Source: Rhyzopertha dominica (taxonomy: Eukaryota; Arthropoda; Insecta; Coleoptera; Bostrichidae). From it: 64,000 nt of DNA. The stretch's first letter is position 1; each line of letters opens with the position of its first letter. Shown one piece after another: positions 27,401 through 39,400 of this stretch. The stretch lies in assembly GCA_025024175.1 (NCBI GenBank), contig QCXZ01000075.1:6262001-6326000 (forward strand), read 5' to 3'. The translations under genes were made by a program, and so were the position numbers. The notes beneath the pieces are model-generated. The model had not been told where the DNA came from and did no database searches. It saw nothing but the letters and a program-made list of their open reading frames with translations.

Positions 27401-30400
27401 TTTCTTATGGCTTATTTTTAATTGAAGAATTTTGAACATCTTTATTATTATTTTATTTTAATCGGGGCTTTGAACTGCAAGTTCATATGTATTTTTTTTA
27501 TAAATGGCAGTCTTTTTTTCTATTTTATTAATAATGGTGTGACAAAATCCCAATATAATTTTTGTTTCAGGAATACACAAGTCAGATTCATGACGTGGAC
27601 ATTTGGCATCACGCCGGTTTGTCGTTGGCCATGGAATCTATAATGCAGTTCAGTCCGTTCAATGAACAGAGCGCTTCACTTAGTCTTAACACTTTAGAAA
27701 AACGGCCTAAGTGTGTTAAAAATGATCTGCCCAAAGTCATTTCTGTCTTGAACCTAAGAGCAAAGTATAGAGGAGCGGTAAGTTAAATTTTTGTCGATTA
27801 TTGTGTATTATTCTATTAGGTCAGTGCGACTTGATTTTTGTTGTGAATATTAAAGTTTAATATTAATTTCTCATGCTCTCCTAAAGAAAAGTCTAATGAA
27901 CATATAATTTATTTTATTATTTACCTGGAAAATTTTTGAATTGACATTAAACTTTATTAACTGATTTATTGTAACTCAAAATCACCCACTTTCATCCCAG
28001 AAATCTTGAGTTTAACATCAGTATTTATGGGTTTTTGTAAAATTGTGGGTTACTGCAGCAAACTGAACATGCTTAATCATTCATGGTGAATACCAACAAT
28101 CGTCCTATTTCCTGAATTAATTTTAAGCATGCCCAGGAGATATCAGACCATTATTAATTCTAGAGATGATAATACAACGTACTAGATACTGAATGACAAC
28201 ACTAAGAATTGGAAACATTATTATTATTTTTTTTAATTCATAATTGTGATTGAAAAATTCGTTTTTTGAATAAACTTAATCTACACTTTTATAAACTTTT
28301 CCATATTTCATATTTGCCTTTACCAGATACAAGCATTTGTAATAAGCCCAAATTTCGTGAACGCCCTGAAAAGCTTTCAGTTTCTTAGACAGTTTGAGCA
28401 GTGTATTTATATAAAGTAAATTAACTGTTATTAAAAGTAATAATCTGTAAAAATTCAGAATGGTTTCATGTCATGTGAAATAAGTATTATGAATTGAAAA
28501 ATAAATTCATCAGTCAATACTTCAATTGTCAAAACTCAGAATTAGTTAAAATTACGTTGGTGTGTCAGCAGGATCTACGTGGGTTGTTCAGTAAGTCCTT
28601 AGAAAAAGATATAAAATAGTATACTACAGTCATTAAATGGAATACAGTACCGCAACTTCAGTCATATTTGGAGTAAAAGTTTTGGTGGAAACATTCAAGT
28701 TTCCCATTGTTTGTTTTTCTCTATATTGATCAATAATGGGTTTTACCATTCCAATTCCAATCTAAGTAAAATTAACATTGCTAGATCTGAACGTTCTCGC
28801 CAAAACTTTTACTCCAAATATGGCGGACGTTGCGGTACTGTATTCCCACTATACAACAAAAATGACACCATTTGATGGATACAACTGACACTTTGTCAGC
28901 TGTCAAGTGAGTAATGATGTTTAAAAAACAAGTTATCTTTGACCCCATGAGGGCCACTTACAGGAAGACCCTTGTATCAAGTTTTGCTTGAAAAACTTTT
29001 CTGTTGAATGTTATCTCTTTGTATTGCAATTATTCACAGAATAACAGCCGTAATTTACACTTAAAATTAAACTAGATCTTAGTGGGATATTTAAATGTTA
29101 TTTCTTAGGCTACGAATAAATAATAGTCGTTTTAGGTTGAAGGACTGCTCTCTCTTCGTTGTCCATGTGACGAACCTTGTCTCACTGAGCAAATCCTCGC
29201 TGGCTTGACTGAAGCGTGCAAAACACGATCGAATGATATGTACAGGGAAAATCTTTGGAAAGCAACGGCTCTGGTTATTATTAAGCCTCAACTTGTGAAC
29301 AGGATGTTGCTACACAGAATCGCATGGTCTCCAGTAAGTTCAAGAAAATGATATTTGTTTTAGTTATAGACAACAATTATTAGTTATTTAGAACTGAGTA
29401 AGTGTATTCTTTTAGAAACTCTTCTTTCTGTTATGAAGATATTATATATATTCTGTTTTCAAATTGTTGGCAAATTTAATGTTTTTTAATTTGTCTCTAC
29501 ATGCCATTATGATTGCGTTTTTTACAGAGTTCACATAGTTTAAGTGATATATTTTTTAACTTGCTTTAATTTTTCAAGGGATAAAGTGTGGTAAATGAAT
29601 CTGTAACAGTCAAAGGAATGTGGACAAAAAAATCGATATTTCCAAGTTTAACTACTTAGAAGCAATAGTGGTGGACTGGTAGACATGAATTAATTTTAAC
29701 TTTATATTCAATTTTTCACAATTGCAAATAACATTTAAACTAGATTATTACTTAAAATGTCTGTCTATGCTGTGCTGTCTGCACTGCAACCAACCGCAGA
29801 TAGATCTATTTCACTATTATTATAGCTCATCAGTGCAGTTTAGGTCTAGTTCAGACACGATGGCATAGAACTGATTTTGCCTATATACCAAAGGCTTGGT
29901 ATGATGTAAGTAAGAAATTAGATGGCAATGCCATCTGTAAGCATTACTCTGGCATGATGACAAAGCCACCTAGCTGCCATAATGGGATCTTTTATTTTAA
30001 TTTAAAAACTATTTTTTACTACTGAATATTATAATAGCTAAACATTTTTCCAAAGATACTATCTTTTACCAACCACACTATGCATTCAACAAGTTCCTAT
30101 ACCATTTGTTTACTTTTAGTGATATGTGCCTTTTTCCAGCACACTGCAGGCATCAAAATTTCCAGAAAACTGTAAATATGGCCAATACAGTACAAATAAT
30201 AGAAAGTGATACAACCTGTTTTTTTACATTTTTGTTAAAGGGTATAGCCGGATGTATATGGGAAATCTGCCCCCGCAGCATAATTTCAAACAAAGTAGAT
30301 TGAAGACTGCTCTGAGTAATGTTAGTCTTCGTCACTGACTTCATTACAAAATTAAACTTTTGATTAATAACCAGAAGACTCAATATGTCATCATGTTTTA

Positions 30401-33400
30401 CTACTTTTGCCAAGTATCTAGTGTGAGATAGATAATATATGATAGCTGCAATGTGTGAGCAGCATCCGACAATGCGGTTACCGTTAGCACAATTACAACA
30501 ATATCGACTAATTCCAGGGTTGTCATTCTTATTTTGTTGATAGTCAACAAACAACGATATGTTTTTGAATTATTGCTCACATGATCTGTTTCAGATATAA
30601 TCTGTCTCACGCTCGATACTTGGCAAAAATAGTAAAACCTGCTGAAATATTGAGTCGTCTGTTTATTGATCAAAAGGTTATGTTGTAATCAATGAAGACA
30701 GTGACGAAGACTGACGTTACTCAGAATAGTCTTCAATCTATTTCGTTTGAAATTATTACACTTGCCAATGTCAATAATTTATAATAATTTTGTTCAACAA
30801 TATTAGTGTTACAATATATCTTTTGTAATCGAACTTTTTGTTTTTATGATACTAAAACTGAAAAAAAATTGCCAAAAGTATGAAAAAACAAGATTTATTT
30901 ATTGTCTCTAAACATTTTTCATACTCTTAACTATTTTAAGTAAGGTATGTCTTAATTTTCTGTTTCTTATCTAGTGAAGATGTATTTTTGGGAAAAAATA
31001 ATTTTTAGACATTTTTTTACCATAAAAAATATAAACGCAAGATTACAAAAAAAATACTTTTTAATTTTTTTTGTATTGTTCCACCACTTTAAAAAAATCT
31101 AAAAAATTCCTGGGTATAGAGGAGTATAAAAGACATTTTTTGACAAAATTTGGTGAGTGACACNTTTCAAAAAGGTTTTCGAACAAAAGATTTAAATTTT
31201 CTCTCGCTAAAAATCGACTGTTAATATAGAAATCATAAAAAAAATATTTTTTCATACCTTTTACTCGTAAGAATTCATAAAAAAAATAGTCAATTTTAAT
31301 ATTATGAATAAAAAAAATTATAAAACCGAAAAAAAGGTTTTTTTGAAAAACTTGAAAACTGCTTGATATTAAGAACTGAAAATTTGACTGTATAATTTTT
31401 ATTTAACACCAAAACGATCCCCCAAATTGCAACAAAAAAAGCCGCGGGGGCAGATATCCCATATATATCCGGCTATACCCTTTTATTATGAATTTTTATT
31501 TACAGGTGGATATGTTCACAGTAGAGGCAATGTCTACAGCTGTTGAATGTTGGAAATGGTTAATAACAGCCTGTCCTGATTTGGAACTGCGTTTCTTGCA
31601 AGAAATGGTAGCTGCCTGGAACCACACAGTTCATAAGAAAATAGGATTGTTTTCTGTGGTGGAGCCTCAGTGTAGCCCTCTTGCTGTACACGAAGGTTAA
31701 TTGTAGTTTATTTGTTTATCTGCTTTTTTGTATAGTTACATCTTCATTGCCAACTGGTATTTTTTTACATATGTTCCGGATATTGAAGAAAAAAACTTTT
31801 TCAGTATCTCTTAGGTTGAGCATGCCATTTTTATTTAATTAACGTTAGAACAATGTTCTTTAATAGATATCCATCGCTGAGCTAAATTTTTGTTTTAATA
31901 ATTCCCATTGTGAACTTAACATTTTTTTTAAATCTAAAGGCCAGTTTTGCTTGTGACATATTTGTATATTATAAACTCTTCATCTGAAATAATTCAAACA
32001 AAGATCACAAAAAACCTTTGTAGGTGCTAACTTGGATCCAAACCCACCTTTCGTTAAACCCCATGGAGTATGGATTGACTTCATTAGTGAATTGATAGAA
32101 ACCGTCAAATACAGCAGCTACGAAAAAGTAGAGATGTTAGCTAATCTGGTGCATAGATCCCTCTCAATGGCAGTGGGAATGGAAACACCCTGTCAGACTA
32201 GGCATGTTTCTGCTGTTGGAGTGAGATTCAAGTAAGTTGCACAACTAACAATTATCCAAGGTGCCCTGTAATCATGTTTGAATATTTTGGGGTGTTCTAT
32301 AATTTTTTTTAGTCCTCGCTATCAAGCTGTGGAAGTCTCATAGTGGTTAAAAAAATGTTTTTGTTTTATTTTTTAATTCTTAAAGATTTTAATATTAGGG
32401 ATTTTATTTTTTAAGTTATGTAGAATCTACCCTAATTTTTATTTTTAAGATACTGTCCAATAAATAAATCACCTGTATGCACCAAAAGCTACTAATAAAA
32501 AGCCTATGTTTTTTAGTAATAGCTGGTTAACAAGTAATTTGAATATGGTAACGAAAACAAATTTTATTTTTTGCTTGCAAACCATTAGATATAGAAAAAA
32601 ATTACAAAAGTGAAAAAGTTTCTATTTTATTATTACTGCCCAATAAATAAATTACCTGTATGCACCAAAAGCTACTAATAAAAAGCCTATGTTTTTTTAG
32701 TAATAGCTGGTCTGGTTAACAAGTAATTTTAATGTGGTAACGAAAACAAATTTTATTTTTTACTTACAAACCATTAGATATAGAAAAAAATTACAAGAGT
32801 GAAAAAGTTTCTATTTTATTACGCTGCTTCTTTTTTGCTGACATAGAAAAACGTTTGAAAAAATAAAAATAGGGATTAAACTCATTTAAATTGTGACCTG
32901 TTTAAATGGTTGCTTTTGAAAGAGGTTCTGATTTATGTGTTTAATTGATTTTATGTGTGGCATAAAGTTTTCATTCGTTAACAGTGTCAAGTAATTGAAA
33001 AATTGAAAAAACAATTTTCAACCACAGGTAAAGAAGAAAATGTTGTCCTACCTATAAAGGGCTACAGTGCTTTTTATAGTGAACAGAGTGGAAGGTCTTT
33101 TATACTTGCTAAGGATGGTCAGTTATTACAGGAAGTTCAAAACCACCTACTAAAACCATTTATGATTCAGAGAATGCATTATAACATTTGATACCCAAAT
33201 TTTTAATTATTAGGAAATCTTGAATACGTATAACGTTCACTTATTATTTAATGTTGACTATAGATGTTTTTTGTCACCCAACTGGCACTACAAATCTTAA
33301 GGATATATTTTTACATATAATTTTGTAATAATTGTTGATTTATCCATCGGAAAGAAATAAACACAACGTTACCAAAATTTGGTAGAAGCCTAATATTCTT

Positions 33401-36400
33401 ATGCAACAACATGAAAACCTGTTGTGGATATTCATATTTTGTAATATTCTACACTTTTACCAGTCTACTAAAATCAAAAAAGAAGTAAAGTAAAAATCAT
33501 TATTCAACGATAATACTCAATGTAGGTATGAATTATTCAATTATTCCTATTTCTTTTTCACCCAAGGTAGTGTATTACATGTATTTATACTGCTGGCTAC
33601 AAATTATAAAAAATATATATTTAATTGATTATACTATTTGTTTGGATTACTTAACCTTTCTTACATTAGAAAATTTTAAATTTAAATCACATCTTATTGC
33701 AGGGTTCTTACTTGTGGATTATCACTCCTCCAAGGTGACATATTACCTAAAAGCCTGGCCAAGAACGTGCTCCGAGAGCGAATTTATTGTAGCTGCTTAG
33801 ATTACTTCTGCAAACCTATTACCTGTCCCACTCAGGAAACCCGTGCTTTGCGGGATGACATAAGTGTACTGATTCGGTTCTGGCAGACCATGCACTCTGA
33901 CAAAAAGTACCTGAAGGCCAGCGATGTAGGAGGTATAATATTTTGCTTTGTTAAACTGTTGTTTTTAATGATACATGTCATTTATATGGGAATTATTTTG
34001 ATAGCATTTCATACTCTTGGTAATTTATTGCTCTTTATAAGCACAAACAATATATTTTCCCAAAAAACAAAAGCATTAACTTTTTGCTAATAATGAAAAC
34101 CAACTTTTTTGAAAAACAAGAAAAAATATAGATTAAAAATCATATCTTGTACAGACTTAAATTTGGGTTCCTCTACTCCCATGGTGGCCATGCAGCAGAC
34201 AGCAGAACTTGCCAAACCTGGTGATTTTTCAAGACCAGCAACAGGTTGGATCAACACGGTACCTTTGTCGAACAGCAGTGCCACCCTGAGCAAGAGATCT
34301 GCAAAATCAAAAAGGATACCTGTCGCTGACAATTTCGTTCGTTGTTACATCAAGAAAAGGAACCTCATTCTTGAATTGTTGGTGAGTTATACTTATTCAC
34401 ATGTGGGACATTTCACAAATGATTTGAACATCCCAAGAAACTTTAGTTTTTAAAATTGTATTTGTGTTTGTGTATGTTTTGTGTTATTTATTAATGAATA
34501 GTAGTTTTTTGGTAGTTATTAAATAATAATAGTGAAACAATTGTTTATGATCCTACTTCCAAACTTTCATTCAAGGTAAAGCTAAATACCAGTATTTTCT
34601 TTTTTTTAAGTAAATTTTTTTATTCATTATTAATAACGACGTTCTGGTTGATGGAGTTAAACAAATATTTTAAACGCAAAACCAAAATTTCTCTGGAAAA
34701 TAATCTAAAGAATACAAATAAATTTCCGATATTATACTATCATACATTTATAATTTAGCCAACTGAAACGTATTAAAAAAAGAAATGATCACTAAGTTAT
34801 TAAACAAACACAAATAATTTAAATTTGCAATCTCTCGTGCATCTTAGTCCTGAAAAACAAGCCATATTGCATAGAAAATTTACACACCATCTTTCAATAG
34901 AACATAAATTTCAAAATTTCTTCTCTAAATTTAATATTAATCTTGCTTTTGGTAACACCTACACTTTAAGAAACTTATTAGGCAACACCCTGGATAAAGA
35001 ATACACATTAAACAAATCCGAAATTTATTAAATAAAATGCTGTAACTGCCCAAAAAACCGCTGCAAATTGAATCAATACTTCCACATCCAATTGTCAAAA
35101 TGACATTTACATTTTTAAGTAAGAATTTAGGATGGCAATGCCATCTATCAGCATTACACTGGCGTGATGACAAAGTCACCTAACTGCTACACTAGACCTA
35201 AACTGCACTGATGAGCTGTAATGACAGCGAAATAGATCTATCTGCAGTTGGTTGAGGTGCAGACAGCACAGCATAGACATGCAATTCAATTTACGTTTTT
35301 ATTTCTTATACTATACGATTAGTAATCAGATTTTGAGCATTTTGTCTCTCTACATGATTAATATTCACAGTTATACTACTAATCACATACTGAAACGAAA
35401 AAAAAAACAAAAAAATAAAAATTTGCAAAAAGGGTAGTTGCCCCCCAGTTTCGCCCCCTTCCCGATACCCTCCTTACCCCACAAACAATAGGTCCCTTTG
35501 GGTAGTTGAGATTTATACGTTTGCCAAATTTCAAGTTCATATATTGTCTTTCAAAAGTTATCATGTCCACAAACAATACCACAGACACACGGACACACAG
35601 ACGAGAAATTTTTTTGCTCAAATTTTGTTTTTTTTTTAGTTTTCGACCATTTTAAAGCGAATGAGCAAATAAAAATTTTTGAAAATTTTTTTTGCGACAC
35701 AATACTTCCCATCCGTTCGATGTGGAAGTAATATTAAAATCGTTTTTTTTTTCCAAATAACTCGAAAATTATTAACTTAACAAACAAATTACAAGAGTGC
35801 TTTCTGATTACAAATTTGATTTTCTATATAATACCAAAATTTAAAAAAAATCGTACGAGCAAGGACCAAAATAGGTTTTTTGGAAATATTTCAAAAATGT
35901 CAAAATTGTGAATAAATTTTCTAAGACACTTTTTGTGAGAAATTTTATTTCCTATCTGATGGTGTTTTCATTTTTTGGATATATTAAATATATTCGGAGA
36001 TATTTAGGAAAAACCGTTTTCTTTTAGTGACCCTTTTTTGCTAATATCTTCTAAAAAGTTTGCTGCACCAAAAATTTATAAGAACGAATAATACTCGCAA
36101 TTATCTACTAATCACATACTAAAATGAAAAAATAAAAATTTGCAAAAAGGGCACTTCGCCCCCTTCCCGATAACCTACTTACCCCACAAACAATAGGTTG
36201 CTTTGGGTAGTTGAGATTTATACATTCGCCAAATTTCAAGTTCATATATTAAGTCTTTCGAAAGTTATTGTGTCCACAAACAAAACCACAGACACACAGA
36301 CAAGAAATTTTTTTTTTCTCAAATTTTGTTTTTTTTTTTGTGTTTTCAACCATGCAATATTTCCCATCCGTTAGATGTGGAAGTAAAAATTGAGATGACA

Positions 36401-39400
36401 TCATAATAATCCTGTCTACATCAAAAAAGTTTTATCACTTTACACTCATGCTATATGGAATTTTGACATCAATATGCAGTGTGTTTTGCGACATTTTAGG
36501 CTGTGGAAATTGAATTTTTGGTTGTTTGGCATAATCCGACGTCTCGTCCCGAGCTTCAAATACCAGGTGAGGACAACATAGCCTCGTGGAGGGCGAAGAC
36601 CATTACCGAAAAACAATGGCACGATTACACACGGCTGGCTTGGGAAATATCACCCGTTCTAGCGGTTCACCTTCCAGCTAGGTAATGATTTAATCACGTT
36701 TATCTTTACATCAGGTTTGTTAACGTAGAGAACTTGTTTATTTTAGGTTCAGATTGAATGATGCCATCATAAATGAAATAACCCATCAGGTGCAGCAAAA
36801 TCCTGTTGCAGTATCTCATGTGCCCGAAGCTCTACAATATCTCGCTTCGACGGATGCCATTCTCTCTGACAGCCCAAAGTTGGTGCATATGTTGACTTGG
36901 TCCAGAGTGTCACCAGTTCAGGTAACTAATATTTGTAATTTTTAAATTATTGGTTTTTATACTCTTCTGTGTAGAATTCAGAATTTTACTATTTTAAATG
37001 AGTTTTGAGATTTCAATCATCCAATACTACATCATTTATTTAGTCTTTAATGTTGTAAAAGTTCTTTCAATTTTTCCCATTTTGTTATTATTTAATCAAA
37101 ACAAACTGCTTTATGAATGATATCTTAAAAAATTATTGTACATAATCCAGGCACTGGCGTACTTCAGCAGACAGTTCCCACCTCACCCGATATCTGCGCA
37201 ATATGCTGTCAGAGTTTTGAGCTCCTACCAAGCCGACGCAGTTCTCTTCTACATTCCTCAGTTGGTGCAGGCTGTTCGACACGATACGGTAAGCAGTTTG
37301 TTTCACTTTTGTTTGTCACTCATTCTACACATAATTTTTGTTGAAGAAAAATTCCCACTAAGGGAGCTAGGTGACTGTTTTTAGGGTGATTAAAGTGAGA
37401 GAGTACCAAATTCTTAATAACAGCCGCCATTTTTACTCCAGTCTAGGATGAGATGTCACTATGCTTAGTACTTTTAAACTTTTTGAAAAGTGACTTTTCG
37501 TTTTTAAGCTATGACTCTTTTATAAGTTCGACTTGTTGATCTCAAAAACAATTGTAAAGGCTATGGTACGATAAGTTGGTATTTGGCTCAAATTGACATA
37601 CATTGTTCCCAATTAAGGGTGTATGTCGCACACCTAATTACATACCCCAATTTCCAGTTTTTGCCATTCAACCCTTAACATTTAACATTTTCTTTTTCGA
37701 AAATTATCAGAGATAAAAGTCTAAAAAAATTGGATTAATGTAGTTCCATAAGGTCTATTCTTAAAAAATTAACAACCCTCTAGCGTTACTACCCCTAAAG
37801 TTTCAGGGGTGTTTTTTAAATAGTGATTTTGAGCTACCACTTTCTTTTCTCTATTAAAATAATCACTCATATATGAGCTATTCACAGTAATTTTTTTGTT
37901 ACTGTGAAAATGGTACTAAAGGGGTAAAATAATTATTTTGTCTACTTACCACTATCACATCCTAGGAGGCCACAGACGAACTCAGCAACATAGTAGTTAT
38001 ATAATAACGGTAATTTAAAAGATAATCATGAAATATGTATGAAAAAAATGGACTAAGGTAGTTCGATAAGGTTTATTTTTAAAAAAATAACTTCCCTCTG
38101 TCGTTACTTCCCTTAAAGTTATGGGGTACAACCCTCTCTCTGGGATGTTTTTTAATAATATTTTTGAGTGACCACTTCCTTTTCTCTATTAAAATAATCA
38201 TTTATATATGTGCTATATTTACAGTATTTTATTTCTCGTTGTAAAGATTGTACTAAAGGGGTAAAATAATTATTTTGTATATAAAATAATACTTCAACTG
38301 ACATTAATGGTGTATGAGTTATTTACTGGATTAAAAATATATAATAAAATTAAACTCATAAATAACTTGTTACTGATATTTGTTTGTTAAGGAATTGTTT
38401 AATTTGTCCCTTAATATTGGCATTTGCTACTAAGCGACACACTCTCTAACAGCTTTTTTTGTACTAGTACATAAAGTTAGTTTTGTTTTTAGTTGCTTGT
38501 GTTTTTAATTTCCAAAATTGTTTATTCATTGCTATTTTAACACATGCATGAACTAAATCTGTTCTATTAAAACACTTCTAAAATCAAACTGGCCTTAGAC
38601 AATTAACAAATATAATATAAAAAAATGCACCCTATCTCAAGAAACTTAATTCATCAATAATAATCGAAGCAGAACATTATAACATCACATGCTCAGAATA
38701 AGACAGTTTGTAATTTTATATTTCACTATATAAAACATTAAAATTCTAAGAATGAAACTGCCATATTAATATAATCGAATTATTTCTAAGAAAAAAAGAT
38801 GTTTTGACATCACCAATATAATTAAGAAGCTTACATTGAAAAATAGTTCAATGGAAAATTCATCAATTACTTTAAATGCTCGTGTTTGTTTGACTTGACT
38901 GTTATGTCAATTTCTTTCGTTACAGATGGGTTATGTGACAGAATTCATAAAGTACATAGCGAAACGATCACAAATTGTGGCCCACCAATTAATTTGGAAC
39001 ATGAAAACGAACATGTACATCGATGAAGATATGCAACAACGTGATCGTAAGCCGTACCGGTCTCATCTGTTAAGCAAATAAAATACAAATTTAATTTTAG
39101 CTATTTTATATGATGTGTTGGAAGCATTGTCTCAAAATATTCTTAGTGATCTATCGGGTCCAGCAAAACTGTTCTACGAGAGAGAATTTGATTTCTTTGG
39201 AAAGATAACAAGCATCAGTGGAGAGATCAGACCATTCCCTAAGGGACCTGAGAGGAAGAAGGCTTGCCTTGAAGCTCTTAGCAAGATAAAGGTAAGCAAT
39301 TCATTCAAATTGTTTTTTTTAATTTTAGACATATGTATTTTGATTTGATGTATGAAAACAAACTTGTAAACAGGCAGTAATAATTATCAACAAAAAGTAG

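Larger units (their letters stand above)
35063..36388 (-). repeat. Tandem pair of ACTTCCACATCC repeat units
   Basis: The first unit (35063-35732) starts GCTGCAAATTGAATCAATAC and ends ATCCGTTCGATGTGGAAGTA. The second, partial unit (about 35745-36388) ends the same way. Both match the interior of the P-like copy at 61855-63599, in the same orientation as that copy. The first unit is split by hammerhead retroposon copy 4. It lies in PI4KA intron 20. Confidence 0.75.

Noticed and set aside
34087..34332. Minus-strand 81-codon ORF
   Set aside because: Antisense shadow of PI4KA exon 20.
37725..38280. CRISPR-like or satellite array
   Set aside because: Only two diverged direct copies, no regular spacers, and the context is a eukaryotic intron.
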